Positions 52,704-62,991 of a DNA stretch of 64,000 nt are shown here, piece by piece. The position numbers were made by a program, and so were the translations under genes. This stretch comes from an uncultured Pelagibacteraceae bacterium. GTDB taxonomy: Bacteria; Pseudomonadota; Alphaproteobacteria; Pelagibacterales; Pelagibacteraceae. Every line of letters begins with the position of its first letter. The stretch's first letter is position 1. Below the pieces are notes generated by a model, which worked only from the letters and a program-made list of their open reading frames with translations, had not been told where the DNA came from and searched no databases. The DNA lies in contig CABXTU010000001.1 in assembly GCA_902515205.1 (NCBI GenBank), forward strand, positions 62,001-126,000, given 5' to 3'.

Positions 52704-54479
52704 TTAATTGATTTTTCTCTCATTTTTTAACTCTTTAAGCTTATTGAATGTTGTTTCACTCATATCTTCTGAAAATTTTGATTCTAGCTCTTGGATTCTA
52801 AATTCCAAGTCAAAATTGAATAAATCTTTAGAAATATCATCCAATAATTCTATGATTTGATTTTCATCTTCAGGCTTATTTTTTAAGATATGTTTAATTG
52901 GTGCAAACTTATTTATTTTGCTCAATATCTGCTCGTCTAATTTTAAGTCTTTTATCGTAATTTGTTCCCCTGATTTTAATTTTTCAATTATTATACTTAG
53001 CACTTGTTTATTTATTTCTGTAAAAAATTTTATATCTTCAATTAAATGAATATTTACTTGCAATAATGAAAGGTTGTTTAAAACTAAATACAAAAAAGAA
53101 AATTCTTTAAGTTCAACGCTTGAAATTGATTGGCTGTCTTTAAAATATTTTTTTGTGGATTCCAAAGATTTTGTTTTTTTTACATAATACTTTTGTTTAT
53201 ACTTATTTGAATGAGGTGTTAATTCTGCTATTTTTTCTAAAAAGTATTCTAAAATATATTTCCTAATAAAATCATCTTTAATGGTACTAGCTATTGATCT
53301 AAGTTTTTTTTCAAAAATTGCCATAGATGAAGGATTATTTTCAGTTTGCTTCTTGTAATGACTAAAAATAAACTGGTGTATAGATATTTTAGCTTTTTTT
53401 GTAAAATCTATAAAATGATTCTTTCCGTTTTTATTAACAAAACTATCAGGATCTTCATTATCAGGCAAAAATAAGAATGAAATTTGTTTTTCAGGTTTTA
53501 ACTCTTTGAGAGAATTTTCAGCAGCTCTCACTGCTGCTTTGTAACCACTCTCATCTCCGTCAAAACAAATAATGATTTCATCAAAAAACTGACACATAGT
53601 CAAAATTTGCTTATCTGTTAATGATGTGCCCAGATTTGCCACAACGTTTTCAATTCCATTTTTGCTTAAACCCACAACATCCATGTAGCCTTCAACTAAA
53701 TAAATGTGATTTAATTTGTTTGATAACTTTCTAGCCAAATCTAGATTATATAAATTAGAGCCTTTTTTAAAAAAGTTAGTCTCTGGTGAATTAATATATT
53801 TTGCTAAATAATCTAGTTTTTCAATTATTCGTCCACCTAAAGCTATTGGTTGTCCTGAAATATTATTAATTGGAAAAATTAATCTACCTTTAAATCTTTC
53901 AACATAAACTTTTTTTTTTTCATCCAAATAGAATAAACCACTTTCAATCAGTGTTTTTTCATTAAATTCTTTTTTTAATTCATTAAATAAATTTGGATTT
54001 TTTTTTATATATCCAATTTTAAATTTTTTAACTTCTTCTTTGCTTAAAAATCTATTTTTCAAATAATCTCTTACATTTGAGTAATCATCATTTTTTAACA
54101 GCTCACTATGATAAAAATCAACATACTTGCTATAAATAGAAAGATAATCTTTCCATTTTTTTTCTCTCTCTTCATCTTGTTTAGAAAACATATAAGGTTG
54201 CATTCCTGCCAACTGAGCAAGATGTTTAACTGCCTCACCAAATTTAAAATTTTGAGTTTTCATTATAAAATCAAAAATATTTCCATGCTCTGATGTTGCA
54301 AAGCAATGATAAAATTCTTTTTCATCGTTTACTGTAAATGACGGTGTTTTCTCATTTTTAAATGGAGATAAACCAACATATTCTTTTCCTCTTTTTTTCA
54401 AAGAAACAGATTTTGATACGACTGTTGAAACTTTTAATCTTGTTTTAATTTCATCAAGATATTCTTTGGGATATTTCAT
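52704..54479 (-). CDS. dnaG: DNA primase with a degenerate zinc-binding domain
   Basis: Makes RNA primers at the replication fork. It has 591 residues. The TOPRIM centre is intact: LVEGYMDVVGLSKNGIENVVANLGTSLT and IICFDGDESGYKAA. The N-terminal zinc-binding domain keeps the fold's sequence but loses ligands: the expected CPFH and HCFGC ligands read Ser38, Lys41, Cys59 and Thr62, so three of four are replaced. The C-terminal DnaB-binding region is present but divergent. The ATG touches the yqeY-like stop. A non-zinc version of the template-recognition domain is inferred. Confidence 0.95.
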   Translation of the reverse strand: MKYPKEYLDEIKTRLKVSTVVSKSVSLKKRGKEYVGLSPFKNEKTPSFTVNDEKEFYHCFATSEHGNIFDFIMKTQNFKFGEAVKHLAQLAGMQPYMFSKQDEEREKKWKDYLSIYSKYVDFYHSELLKNDDYSNVRDYLKNRFLSKEEVKKFKIGYIKKNPNLFNELKKEFNEKTLIESGLFYLDEKKKVYVERFKGRLIFPINNISGQPIALGGRIIEKLDYLAKYINSPETNFFKKGSNLYNLDLARKLSNKLNHIYLVEGYMDVVGLSKNGIENVVANLGTSLTDKQILTMCQFFDEIIICFDGDESGYKAAVRAAENSLKELKPEKQISFLFLPDNEDPDSFVNKNGKNHFIDFTKKAKISIHQFIFSHYKKQTENNPSSMAIFEKKLRSIASTIKDDFIRKYILEYFLEKIAELTPHSNKYKQKYYVKKTKSLESTKKYFKDSQSISSVELKEFSFLYLVLNNLSLLQVNIHLIEDIKFFTEINKQVLSIIIEKLKSGEQITIKDLKLDEQILSKINKFAPIKHILKNKPEDENQIIELLDDISKDLFNFDLEFRIQELESKFSEDMSETTFNKLKELKNERKIN

Positions 54480-54940
54480 TAATTATTTAACAATTCTTTT
54501 ATTAAAGGACCAGCTTTAGCAAAATCGATTTCATCAGCATGTAGTTTTTTCAGCTCTCCCATTACTTTACCCATATCTTTAATTGAAATAGCTCCAAGTT
54601 TTGAAATTATCTCTCCACATATTTTTTTGGTTTCCTCATCATTTAATTGTTTGGGTAAAAATTCTATTAAAATATTGTATTCGTTTTGCTCAACTTCTAA
54701 AAGATCTATTCTGTTATTTTTTTTATAAATATCTATTGATTCGGCTCTTTGCTTGACCATTTTTTTTAGGAGCTTCTTTATATCCTCATCATTGGTCTCT
54801 TTTTTATCAGGACCAGATCTATTTAATATATCCAGATCCTTTATTGATGACAAAATTAACCTATAAGTTGCGATTTTCGTTTTATCTTTAGCCTTTAAGG
54901 CGTTTTTATATCCAGTTTCGATTGTTTCTTTTAATGGCAT
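54479..54940 (-). CDS. yqeY: GatB/YqeY domain protein
   Basis: A 153-residue helical protein (MPLKETIETGYKNALKAKDKTKIATYRLILSSIKDLDI...) with the family ending in MGKVMGELKKLHADEIDFAKAGPLIKELL. This YqeY family resembles the tail domain of the amidotransferase subunit GatB, which contacts tRNA. Free-standing YqeY proteins have no settled function. It is first in the yqeY-dnaG-rpoD unit, in the place where E. coli has rpsU. It is divergent from carA across about 125 bp. Confidence 0.92.
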   Translation of the reverse strand: MPLKETIETGYKNALKAKDKTKIATYRLILSSIKDLDILNRSGPDKKETNDEDIKKLLKKMVKQRAESIDIYKKNNRIDLLEVEQNEYNILIEFLPKQLNDEETKKICGEIISKLGAISIKDMGKVMGELKKLHADEIDFAKAGPLIKELLNN

Positions 54941-55065
54941 AATTTTTAATCTACTGCAAAGATAAAAATCTTCAAAAGAAAAATTGTTTTTTTACAATTT
55001 TATAATACATCTCTGTTGCGATAATAAATCAATTATTGTATTAACCTTTAACTTATGAGTTGTAA

Positions 55066-56259
55066 TTGATCAAAAAAGCAAAAAAAACTAACTCAAAAAA
55101 ATCTCAAATCAATACAGGTATTTTAGTTCTTGAAAATAAGAAGGTTTTTAAAGGTATTGGCATTGGTTATCAAGGAGAAGCTACGGGGGAAGTTTGCTTT
55201 AATACTTCTTTAACTGGATACCAAGAAATAATATCAGATCCTTCGTATGCAGGACAAATTATAAATTTTACATTTCCACACATTGGGAATGTTGGGACTA
55301 ACAAAGAAGACTTCGAGTCTGATAAGGTATGGACTAAAGGAGTAATTTTTAATTCTGAGATAACTTCACCATCAAACTACAGATCATTTCAACATTTAGA
55401 TTCTTGGCTTAAAAAAAATAAAATAGTTGGAATTACGGGCTTAGATACGAGAAGTTTAACTAATTTTATTAGAGATAAAGGTGCCCCAAAAGGAAGCATT
55501 GCTTACTCAAAAAAAGGTAAATTTAATATTAGTAAACTCACAAATTTAACAATAAAATGGAGTGGATTAAAAAATTTAGATCTCGCAGAGAAAGTAACCA
55601 CACCAAAAAATTATATTTGGAAAGGGCTTCAGACTTGGAAAAAAGAATTTGGTTATAAAAAAAATAATAAAAATTCTTTACATGTTGTTGCTATTGATTA
55701 CGGAATAAAGAAAAATATCTTAAGATATTTTTCTGATTTTAATTGCAAGGTAACTGTAGTTTCCTGTAAAACATCCGCTAAAAAAATTCTAGCACTAAAT
55801 CCAAATGGTATTTTCTTATCTAACGGTCCAGGAGATCCAGCAGCAACAGGTAAATATGCAATTAAAATAATTAATGATTTAATTAGAAAACATCTACCGT
55901 TGTTTGGTATCTGTCTTGGTCATCAAATTCTTGCATTGACATTAGGTGGTAAAACAAAGAAAATGAAATTAGGACATAGGGGTGCAAACCATCCTGTTAA
56001 AAATTTAATAAATGATAATGTAGAAATTACTAGCCAAAACCATGGTTTTGAGGTTGTTAAAGAAAGTTTGCCTAAAAATATTGAAATTACTCATAAATCT
56101 TTATTTGATCATAGTATTGAGGGTATAAGATTAAAAAATAAACCTGTGTTTTCTGTTCAATATCATCCAGAATCTAACCCTGGTCCACAAGATAGCGTAT
56201 ATTTGTTTGAAGAATTTATTAACAGTATGAAAAAAAATGCCAAAAAGAAAAGACCTTAA
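55066..56259 (+). CDS. carA: Carbamoyl-phosphate synthase small subunit
   Basis: Glutaminase subunit that supplies ammonia to CarB for pyrimidine and arginine synthesis. It has 397 residues and a class I glutamine amidotransferase triad: Cys283 (FGICLGHQ), His367 and Glu369 (QYHPES). The N-terminal domain shows [30 protein letters not shown]. No in-frame ATG is near; the likely start is TTG at 55066, just after a 4-codon ATG frame (55055-55069) that overlaps it. It overlaps carB by 23 bp. Confidence 0.95.
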   Translation: MIKKAKKTNSKKSQINTGILVLENKKVFKGIGIGYQGEATGEVCFNTSLTGYQEIISDPSYAGQIINFTFPHIGNVGTNKEDFESDKVWTKGVIFNSEITSPSNYRSFQHLDSWLKKNKIVGITGLDTRSLTNFIRDKGAPKGSIAYSKKGKFNISKLTNLTIKWSGLKNLDLAEKVTTPKNYIWKGLQTWKKEFGYKKNNKNSLHVVAIDYGIKKNILRYFSDFNCKVTVVSCKTSAKKILALNPNGIFLSNGPGDPAATGKYAIKIINDLIRKHLPLFGICLGHQILALTLGGKTKKMKLGHRGANHPVKNLINDNVEITSQNHGFEVVKESLPKNIEITHKSLFDHSIEGIRLKNKPVFSVQYHPESNPGPQDSVYLFEEFINSMKKNAKKKRP

Positions 56260-59200
56260 AAAAATATTAGTTGTTGGTGCTGGACCAATTATCATTGGCC
56301 AAGCTTGTGAATTTGATTATTCAGGAACACAGGCCTGTAAAGCACTGAGAGATGAGGGTTACAAAGTTGTTTTAATTAATTCAAATCCAGCTACAATTAT
56401 GACAGATCCTGATGTTGCAGATAAAACTTATATAGAGCCTATTACTCTAGAAGTTTTAGAAAAAATTCTAAAAAAAGAAAAACCTAATGCAATTCTGCCA
56501 ACTATGGGTGGTCAAACTGCTCTTAACCTTGCCATTGAAGCTGAAAAAAAAGGAATTTTAAAAAAATATAAAATCGAATTAATAGGAGCAAATTCAAAAG
56601 CAATTTCTAACGCAGAAGATAGAAAAAAATTCAGAAAAAATATGATAGATATTGGTTTAGATTTACCTAAATCTGAAATTATTAATAACATTAACCAATC
56701 ATCAAAAGTTTTAAAAAAAATAGGTTTACCAGCAATTATTAGACCTGCATTTACACTTGGAGGTCTAGGAGGAGGAATAGCAAAAAATAAAAAGGAGTAC
56801 TTACGAATCATTAAAAATGGTTTGCACGAATCTCCTGTTAACCAAGTTTTAGTTGAAGAATGCTTGGAGGGTTGGAAAGAATTCGAAATGGAAGTTGTGA
56901 GAGATAAAAAAGATAATTGTATAATCATATGCTCAATTGAAAATGTTGATCCAATGGGAATACACACGGGTGACTCCGTCACGGTAGCTCCAGCTCTTAC
57001 ATTAACTGATAAAGAATATCAGATAATGAGAAACGCTTCTATTGCATGCTTGAGAAAAATTGGAGTTGAAACAGGTGGTTCGAATGTTCAGTTTGCTATC
57101 AATCCAAAAAATGGTCGTATGGTTATAATTGAGATGAACCCAAGAGTATCGAGGTCATCAGCCCTTGCATCAAAAGCAACAGGATTCCCAATTGCAAAGG
57201 TTGCTGCTAAACTTGCAGTTGGCTACACATTAGATGAATTGAAAAATGAAATCACCAAAGTAACTCCAGCATCATTTGAACCAAGTATCGATTATGTGGT
57301 AACTAAAATTCCAAGATTTACTTTTGAAAAATTTTCAACTTCTCCAACAATCTTAGGTACATCAATGAAGTCTGTTGGAGAAGCCATGGCAATCGGTAGA
57401 AATTTTAAAGAGTCGCTGCAAAAAGCTTTGGTCTCTCTTGAAACAGGTTTTTCAGGTTTAGATAGAATATTTTATTTAAGTAAAAAACAAATTGAAAAAA
57501 AACTTAAAGAAAATATTCCAAATAAATTATTACTAGTGGCTGAAGCAATCAGAAAGAAAATAGATTTAAAAAGAATATTTATGTTATCTAAAATTGATCC
57601 TTGGTTTTTAGAGCAAATAAAAGAAATAGTAGATAGTGAAATAGAAATTAAGGGCAATGGACTTCCTAATAATTATAATGAGTTAAACAGGATAAAATCA
57701 ATTGGTTTTTCTGATAAAAAATTAGCAGAATTAACTGGTACCTCGGAATATATAATAAGACAAAAAAGGACTGCCTTTAAAATTTTACCAGTCTTCAAAA
57801 AAGTTGATACATGCGCAGCTGAATTTAAATCCTTCACACCCTATATGTACTCAACTTATCAAAGAAATTTTTCAATAAATTCTGAATGTGAGGCTGACCC
57901 GTCAGATAAAAGAAAAATTATAATATTAGGAGGAGGACCTAATAGAATAGGACAAGGGATTGAATTTGATTATTGCTGTTGCCAGGCAAGTTTTTCACTG
58001 AAAGAAGCAGGTTTTGAAACCATCATGGTTAATTGTAATCCTGAAACAGTTTCAACTGATTATGATACAAGTGACAGATTATATTTTGAACCCTTAAAAG
58101 AGGAGTATGTTTTTAATATAATCAAAAAAGAAAAAGAGAAAGGTAATCTAATTGGTGTTATTACACAATTTGGTGGTCAAACTCCAATTAAACTAGCTAA
58201 GTTTTTGTATGACAATAAACTCCCAATATTAGGAACACAATATACTTCAATTGATCTAGCAGAGGACAGAGATCGATTTAGAAACCTTCTTAATAAATTA
58301 AAACTTAAACAAGCAGAAAGTGGAATTGCAAAAACTTACAAACAAGCAATCCAAATATCTGAGAAAATTGGCTTGCCATTAATGGTAAGACCCTCTTATG
58401 TATTGGGTGGAAGAGCAATGGAAATTGTTCATGAAAAAACTCAACTTAAAAAATTTGTTCAAGAAGCATTTAAAGCTGCAGAAGATAACCCAATTTTAAT
58501 AGATAAGTTTATTAATCACGCTATGGAAGTTGATGTAGATGCAATATCTGACGGGATACAAGTACATGTTGCTGGTATTATGCAACATATAGAGGAAGCT
58601 GGAATTCATTCGGGAGACTCAGCTTGCAGCTTACCTCCTGTATCAATTAAACCTTATTTAATAAAAGAAATTGAAAATCAAACAAAAAAATTAGCTTTAG
58701 CATTAAAGGTTAAAGGTTTCATGAATATTCAGTTTGCTATTAAAAAAGATGAAATTTATGTTATCGAAGTAAACCCGAGGGCAAGTAGAACGGTACCATT
58801 TGTTTCAAAAGCAAAAGGTCTACCTTTTGCAAAAATTGCTTCAAGAGTAATGGCTGGAGAAAAATTATCTAAGTTTAATTTAAAAGATAAATTTAATGGT
58901 ATGTTTGCTGTCAAAGAGGCAGTGTTTCCATTTAATAAATTTCCTAATAGTGATTTACTTTTGGGTCCTGAAATGAAATCAACTGGGGAAGTTATGGGAT
59001 TTGATAAAAACTTTGGAATGGCGTTTGCTAAAAGTCAAATAGCTTCAGCTAACTCTTTACCTAAGCAAGGTCTTGCTTTTATTTCTTTAAAAAATTCTCA
59101 TAAAGACGAGGGAATTGGTTTAGCAAAAGAATTAATAAAACTTAAATTTTCTCTGTGTGCTACAAAGGGAACTGCAGAATATATAAAAAAACATGGCATG

Positions 59201-59461
59201 AGATGTAAAATTATAAACAAGGTCAGCAGTGGTTCTCCTCACATAGTTGATGTTTTAGACTCTAAGAAAATTGCATTGGTAATAAACACTGGAGGTGGAA
59301 ATAGTGAACACAGACTAAATGATGCAATTGCTCTTAGAAGAGGCACGCTTAAAAACAAAGTTCCTTATTGTACTAATATGTCAACTGCTTTAGCATGTTT
59401 AGAGGCTATTAAATCTCTTAAAACTAAAAAATTAGAAGTCAATTCTCTACAGGATATTTAA
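56237..59461 (+). CDS. carB: Carbamoyl-phosphate synthase large subunit
   Basis: Synthesises carbamoyl phosphate from bicarbonate, ammonia and two ATP. It has 1074 residues with the internal duplication of two ATP-grasp halves: [22 protein letters not shown] opens the first, and [19 protein letters not shown] the second. The GGLGGG loop is in the first half. The C-terminal allosteric domain ([22 protein letters not shown]) binds UMP or ornithine in the family. It starts within the end of carA and overlaps the convergent oxygenase gene by 4 bp. Confidence 0.98.
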   Translation: MPKRKDLKKILVVGAGPIIIGQACEFDYSGTQACKALRDEGYKVVLINSNPATIMTDPDVADKTYIEPITLEVLEKILKKEKPNAILPTMGGQTALNLAIEAEKKGILKKYKIELIGANSKAISNAEDRKKFRKNMIDIGLDLPKSEIINNINQSSKVLKKIGLPAIIRPAFTLGGLGGGIAKNKKEYLRIIKNGLHESPVNQVLVEECLEGWKEFEMEVVRDKKDNCIIICSIENVDPMGIHTGDSVTVAPALTLTDKEYQIMRNASIACLRKIGVETGGSNVQFAINPKNGRMVIIEMNPRVSRSSALASKATGFPIAKVAAKLAVGYTLDELKNEITKVTPASFEPSIDYVVTKIPRFTFEKFSTSPTILGTSMKSVGEAMAIGRNFKESLQKALVSLETGFSGLDRIFYLSKKQIEKKLKENIPNKLLLVAEAIRKKIDLKRIFMLSKIDPWFLEQIKEIVDSEIEIKGNGLPNNYNELNRIKSIGFSDKKLAELTGTSEYIIRQKRTAFKILPVFKKVDTCAAEFKSFTPYMYSTYQRNFSINSECEADPSDKRKIIILGGGPNRIGQGIEFDYCCCQASFSLKEAGFETIMVNCNPETVSTDYDTSDRLYFEPLKEEYVFNIIKKEKEKGNLIGVITQFGGQTPIKLAKFLYDNKLPILGTQYTSIDLAEDRDRFRNLLNKLKLKQAESGIAKTYKQAIQISEKIGLPLMVRPSYVLGGRAMEIVHEKTQLKKFVQEAFKAAEDNPILIDKFINHAMEVDVDAISDGIQVHVAGIMQHIEEAGIHSGDSACSLPPVSIKPYLIKEIENQTKKLALALKVKGFMNIQFAIKKDEIYVIEVNPRASRTVPFVSKAKGLPFAKIASRVMAGEKLSKFNLKDKFNGMFAVKEAVFPFNKFPNSDLLLGPEMKSTGEVMGFDKNFGMAFAKSQIASANSLPKQGLAFISLKNSHKDEGIGLAKELIKLKFSLCATKGTAEYIKKHGMRCKIINKVSSGSPHIVDVLDSKKIALVINTGGGNSEHRLNDAIALRRGTLKNKVPYCTNMSTALACLEAIKSLKTKKLEVNSLQDI

Positions 59462-60123
59462 GTATTTACTTTCCAATCAGTTTCGAAAGTCACATAATTT
59501 ACTTGAACACATCTTCTTTCTTTAACGATTTTCTTCTTTTCCATGCCGTGCCAAGTATTTGGTCCACTTGTGAATAAATATCCATAATTATGTTTATAAG
59601 GAACTGTTTTTACTTTTTCTAATTTCTCATTATAAAAATCTGTGCCTAGACTTTCAGACTCGTTTGCATTATTTACAAAAATTAATCCTGACATTAATTT
59701 TTCCTTAATATCACAATGAGGCTTAAGCCAAAAGCCCTCTCGATCACAAATAACTTCCAATCGAACAAATGAATTTGCCAAATCCTTATTTATCATTTTT
59801 GAAATTTTTTCATAAACTTCTTTAGACTGAAGTTCATTTATAAATTTTACTAAATGTGGGAATCTTGATGCGTTTTCTTTAGTTACAAAACACCTAAACT
59901 TGATTGCCTTACCACCTGAGGAATCTCCTTTTCTAAACTCAGCAGCACCTCCATCAATCGCTCTTGTTCCATCATAACTTAAGTTATGTTTACTAACATC
60001 TGGTATATCTGCTTTAATAATTTCTTCTATAGCAGAATCAGTAAGTGCATCGTAATACTCATAATGTTCAAATGGAAATTCATGTTTTTTGGATTGCTTT
60101 TGAATTGAATTGATAAAAGACAT
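59458..60123 (-). CDS. 2-oxoglutarate/Fe(II)-dependent oxygenase-like protein
   Basis: A 221-residue protein with the double-stranded beta-helix iron motif HxD...H: His136 and Asp138 (WLKPHCDIK) and His192 (NTWHGM), with Arg203 and Arg204 (KERRC), one of which could bind 2-oxoglutarate. The order and spacing fit small 2OG-Fe(II) oxygenases, which hydroxylate proteins or small molecules. The substrate is unknown. It shares one base with the upstream ELM1-like gene, so both are on one transcript. It ends against carB (4-bp overlap). Confidence 0.78.
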   Translation of the reverse strand: MSFINSIQKQSKKHEFPFEHYEYYDALTDSAIEEIIKADIPDVSKHNLSYDGTRAIDGGAAEFRKGDSSGGKAIKFRCFVTKENASRFPHLVKFINELQSKEVYEKISKMINKDLANSFVRLEVICDREGFWLKPHCDIKEKLMSGLIFVNNANESESLGTDFYNEKLEKVKTVPYKHNYGYLFTSGPNTWHGMEKKKIVKERRCVQVNYVTFETDWKVNT

Positions 60124-61067
60124 TAGGAATTAATTTTTTGTTTAATTATTTTTGCTACTCTATTAGTTTCATCTAGTTTTTGATAGTTCCAATTTTCCTC
60201 TTCCTCACCTAAATTTCTAATTATATTTAATTCTCTAAATAATTTTCTAAATTTTTGGAATCTTTTATCATTTTTTTTAGGTGAAATATTTGCGACATAA
60301 ATAGGTTTTCCAGTTAAAGCTGCCTCGGAAATCATAGAGCTCGAGTCACAGGTTACCACTATATTCTGAGATATTGATAAAGCAGATAAATAAGCTTTTT
60401 TATCAATATTATCTATAATTGTGTGATTTTCGCCAAAATATTCTTTAGCATATTTAATTGAATTTTTTGGTGTTCTCATAGATGGAATGACAATAAGCTG
60501 AGAATCATTTTTTTTTAAAAAATTATTTAAAAGTAAGAAAATATTTTTGATATTTTTAAAAGAATAGTCATAGTACTTAGTTGGACCACCTAAAATTAAA
60601 GTGCAAATTTTTCTTTGATCTTTTTTAATAAATGAATCTAAGTAATCTTTATTCTTAGTTATTTCATCATTTGTAAGATAGTGAATCGCGCCTTTCGTAT
60701 TAATTACATTTTGACCATTTATAGAGTCATGTTCAGGAGCAACTATAAAATCGAAGTTATTGAAATTTACTTTTGGATCTTGAATATGAATACTAAATAC
60801 TTTTTTTTTGGAACTATTTTTAAGATGAATTGAGGGAATTACACTTTTGCGGCCACAAGAAATAATCACATCAAAATCAGACTGGTTAACTTTTCTGTAA
60901 ACAATTTGTGAAATTGGTGTGAGTTTTGGAGGAATCATTTTCCAAAAATTATTTGGTTCAACTGTGTGGTGTGTAAAATCTATATCTAAAGCTTTTGCTA
61001 AACCCTCTACTTGGCTAATCATGCCATGCATGCCTTGAGTTAATAATATACCTTTTAATTTGTTCAT
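60123..61067 (-). CDS. ELM1/DUF1022-like glycosyltransferase-fold protein
   Basis: A 314-residue protein resembling the bacterial ELM1 (DUF1022) family, whose plant relative acts in mitochondrial fission. Family-like blocks are LLTQGMHGMISQVEGLAKAL at the start, VISCGRKSVIPSIHLK, IHIQDPKVNFNNFDFIVAPEHD, LILGGPTKYYDYS, and VVTCDSSSMISEAALTGKPIYVA, which resembles the nucleotide-sugar-binding loop of GT-B glycosyltransferases. The bacterial function is unknown. It is coupled to the 2OG oxygenase and is divergent from trxB. Confidence 0.78.
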   Translation of the reverse strand: MNKLKGILLTQGMHGMISQVEGLAKALDIDFTHHTVEPNNFWKMIPPKLTPISQIVYRKVNQSDFDVIISCGRKSVIPSIHLKNSSKKKVFSIHIQDPKVNFNNFDFIVAPEHDSINGQNVINTKGAIHYLTNDEITKNKDYLDSFIKKDQRKICTLILGGPTKYYDYSFKNIKNIFLLLNNFLKKNDSQLIVIPSMRTPKNSIKYAKEYFGENHTIIDNIDKKAYLSALSISQNIVVTCDSSSMISEAALTGKPIYVANISPKKNDKRFQKFRKLFRELNIIRNLGEEEENWNYQKLDETNRVAKIIKQKINS

Positions 61068-61088
61068 TAATTACTATATAGCTGTCAT

Positions 61089-62036
61089 ATGAGTCAAAAT
61101 CCAACTAAACACACAAAAGTGTTAATAATTGGATCCGGTCCAGCTGGTTACACAGCTGCAGTTTATGCTGCTCGTGCAATGTTAAACCCAATTTTGGTTT
61201 ATGGATCTGAGCCTGGAGGTCAATTAACAACAACTACTGATGTTGAAAATTATCCTGGGTTTGCTGATGTTATTCAAGGACCTTGGTTAATGAATCAAAT
61301 GAAAGAGCAAGCAAAAGCAGTTGGTACTGAGATGATAGAGGATCATATTGGGTCGGTAAATTTAAAATCGACTCCATTTGAAGCAATTGGTGATAGTGGT
61401 CAAAAATTTACTGCAGATAGTATTATTATTTCAACTGGTGCTCAAGCGAGATGGTTAAACATAAAATCAGAGCAAGAATTTAGAGGTTTTGGAGTGTCCG
61501 CATGTGCTACATGTGATGGATTTTTTTTTAAAGAAAAAGAAGTGGCAGTTGTTGGTGGTGGTAATGCTGCTGTAGAGGAAGCAATGTTTCTTACGAAGTT
61601 TGCTTCGAAGGTCAAATTAATTCACAGACGTGATAGTCTGAGAGCAGAAAAAATGCTTCAAAAAAAATTAATGGAAAACAAAAAAATTGAAATTATTTGG
61701 GATACTGTAATTGAAGACGTGATAGGTGATAAAGAACCTAAAAATGTTAAAGGTATTAAAGTAAAAAATGTAAAAACAAATAAAATTGAAGAAATCAAAG
61801 TTGATGGTTTATTTGTTGCAATTGGTCATGATCCAGCAACTTCATTATTTAAAGATCAATTGAAAATGGATGATGAAGGATATTTGATCACCAAACCAGA
61901 CTCTACTGAAACTAATATTCCTGGAGTTTATGCTGCAGGAGATGTGAAGGACAAAACATTTAGACAAGCTGTAACCGCTGCAGGTATGGGATGTATGGCT
62001 GCACTTGAGGCTGAAAACCATCTTTCGCATAAGTAA
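61089..62036 (+). CDS. trxB: Thioredoxin reductase
   Basis: NADPH-dependent FAD flavoenzyme of 315 residues that keeps thioredoxin reduced. GSGPAG at residues 15-20 binds FAD; the redox-active pair is Cys139-Cys142 (ACATCDGF); GGGNAAVEEA binds NADPH; AAGDVKDKTFRQAVTAAGMGC is the C-terminal FAD motif. It is distinct from the CxxC-less paralogue at 11464-12480 near proteorhodopsin. The ARH-like gene follows with a start right after the stop. Confidence 0.98.
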   Translation: MSQNPTKHTKVLIIGSGPAGYTAAVYAARAMLNPILVYGSEPGGQLTTTTDVENYPGFADVIQGPWLMNQMKEQAKAVGTEMIEDHIGSVNLKSTPFEAIGDSGQKFTADSIIISTGAQARWLNIKSEQEFRGFGVSACATCDGFFFKEKEVAVVGGGNAAVEEAMFLTKFASKVKLIHRRDSLRAEKMLQKKLMENKKIEIIWDTVIEDVIGDKEPKNVKGIKVKNVKTNKIEEIKVDGLFVAIGHDPATSLFKDQLKMDDEGYLITKPDSTETNIPGVYAAGDVKDKTFRQAVTAAGMGCMAALEAENHLSHK

Positions 62037-62037
62037 A

Positions 62038-62985
62038 GTGAAAAATAATTTACATGTTTTTTTAGGAGCAACTGTAGCTGATGCTGCAGCTAGACCATTA
62101 CATTGGGTTTATAATCAGAAAAAACTGTTAACTTATATTAAGGGAAAACAAGATTTTACCTTCTTAAAAAAAAATAAAAGTCCTTTTTACAACATTAAAA
62201 CTGGCAAAGTTTCTGGTTATAATGAAGTTGGTCAAGTGATGTTTAAAACTTTAGTTGAAGGTCATCGAGATATAGAAGAAAGATTTAAAAAAAATATTAC
62301 AAAAAATTTTGGTCCAGGAAGTATTTACTGGAAAAATTTAAATTTAAGAGCAAAATACAGAAAAGTTAAAGACTGGCGAGGAATAATAAAAGGACCTTGG
62401 ATCCATCAGAATATCATTGAAACTGTAAAAAATATAAAGTCTAAAAAAAAATTAACTGGAGGTAAAAAGGTAAACGAGTCTGATGGTTATTGTGCTGCTC
62501 TTCCATATTTTTTGTATGGCTATAATCTTAAAGATGTAAAAAAGATTATCTCTACAGTAACTGTTTCAAAAATAAGTCTCAAATATGCTTTAGCAAAATT
62601 TTATCTAATTGATTTAGCACTTAAAGGTTGCAAAGATCCTATAAACGAATTTATGAAGATATTTAAAAAAAATTCATATTTTAAAAGTGTTGTTGAAGAT
62701 ATTAAAAAAGTTAAAAGATTAAAATCAAAACCTCACCCTCTTGTGGTTAAAAAATTAGGCATGGCTTGTAGCTATCCAGGAACATTTAATAGCTCAATTC
62801 ATTCAATTATTAATTCCACAAATTATAAAGGGGCTATTTTAAAAACTATTAAAGCTGGTGGCTGTAACTGTTCTAGAGTTAATTTTATTGGAGCTTATTT
62901 TGCTGCTTTAAAAGGATTGGGTACTATCCCAAAATCTTGGATAAAAAAAACTGATTTAGCTAAAAAAATATTAGAGCAAAAATAA
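62038..62985 (+). CDS. ADP-ribosylglycohydrolase/J1-crystallin-like protein
   Basis: Helical protein of about 315 residues in the ADP-ribosylglycohydrolase superfamily (J1-crystallin branch). It begins GATVADAAARPLHWVYN and ends GGCNCSRVNFIGAYFAALKGLGTIPKSW. The classical metal-binding acidic residues look weakened: no TDD motif, and GGCNCSR where GGDxD is expected. Activity on ADP-ribose is therefore doubtful. The GTG start at 62038 follows the trxB stop directly; an ATG at 62005 would overlap trxB by 32 bp and seems less likely. The function remains unknown. Confidence 0.72.
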   Translation: MKNNLHVFLGATVADAAARPLHWVYNQKKLLTYIKGKQDFTFLKKNKSPFYNIKTGKVSGYNEVGQVMFKTLVEGHRDIEERFKKNITKNFGPGSIYWKNLNLRAKYRKVKDWRGIIKGPWIHQNIIETVKNIKSKKKLTGGKKVNESDGYCAALPYFLYGYNLKDVKKIISTVTVSKISLKYALAKFYLIDLALKGCKDPINEFMKIFKKNSYFKSVVEDIKKVKRLKSKPHPLVVKKLGMACSYPGTFNSSIHSIINSTNYKGAILKTIKAGGCNCSRVNFIGAYFAALKGLGTIPKSWIKKTDLAKKILEQK

Positions 62986-62991
62986 AATTGT

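Noticed and set aside
56512-56982. 156-residue minus-strand frame
   Set aside because: Antisense to the carB ATP-grasp domain; a shadow frame.
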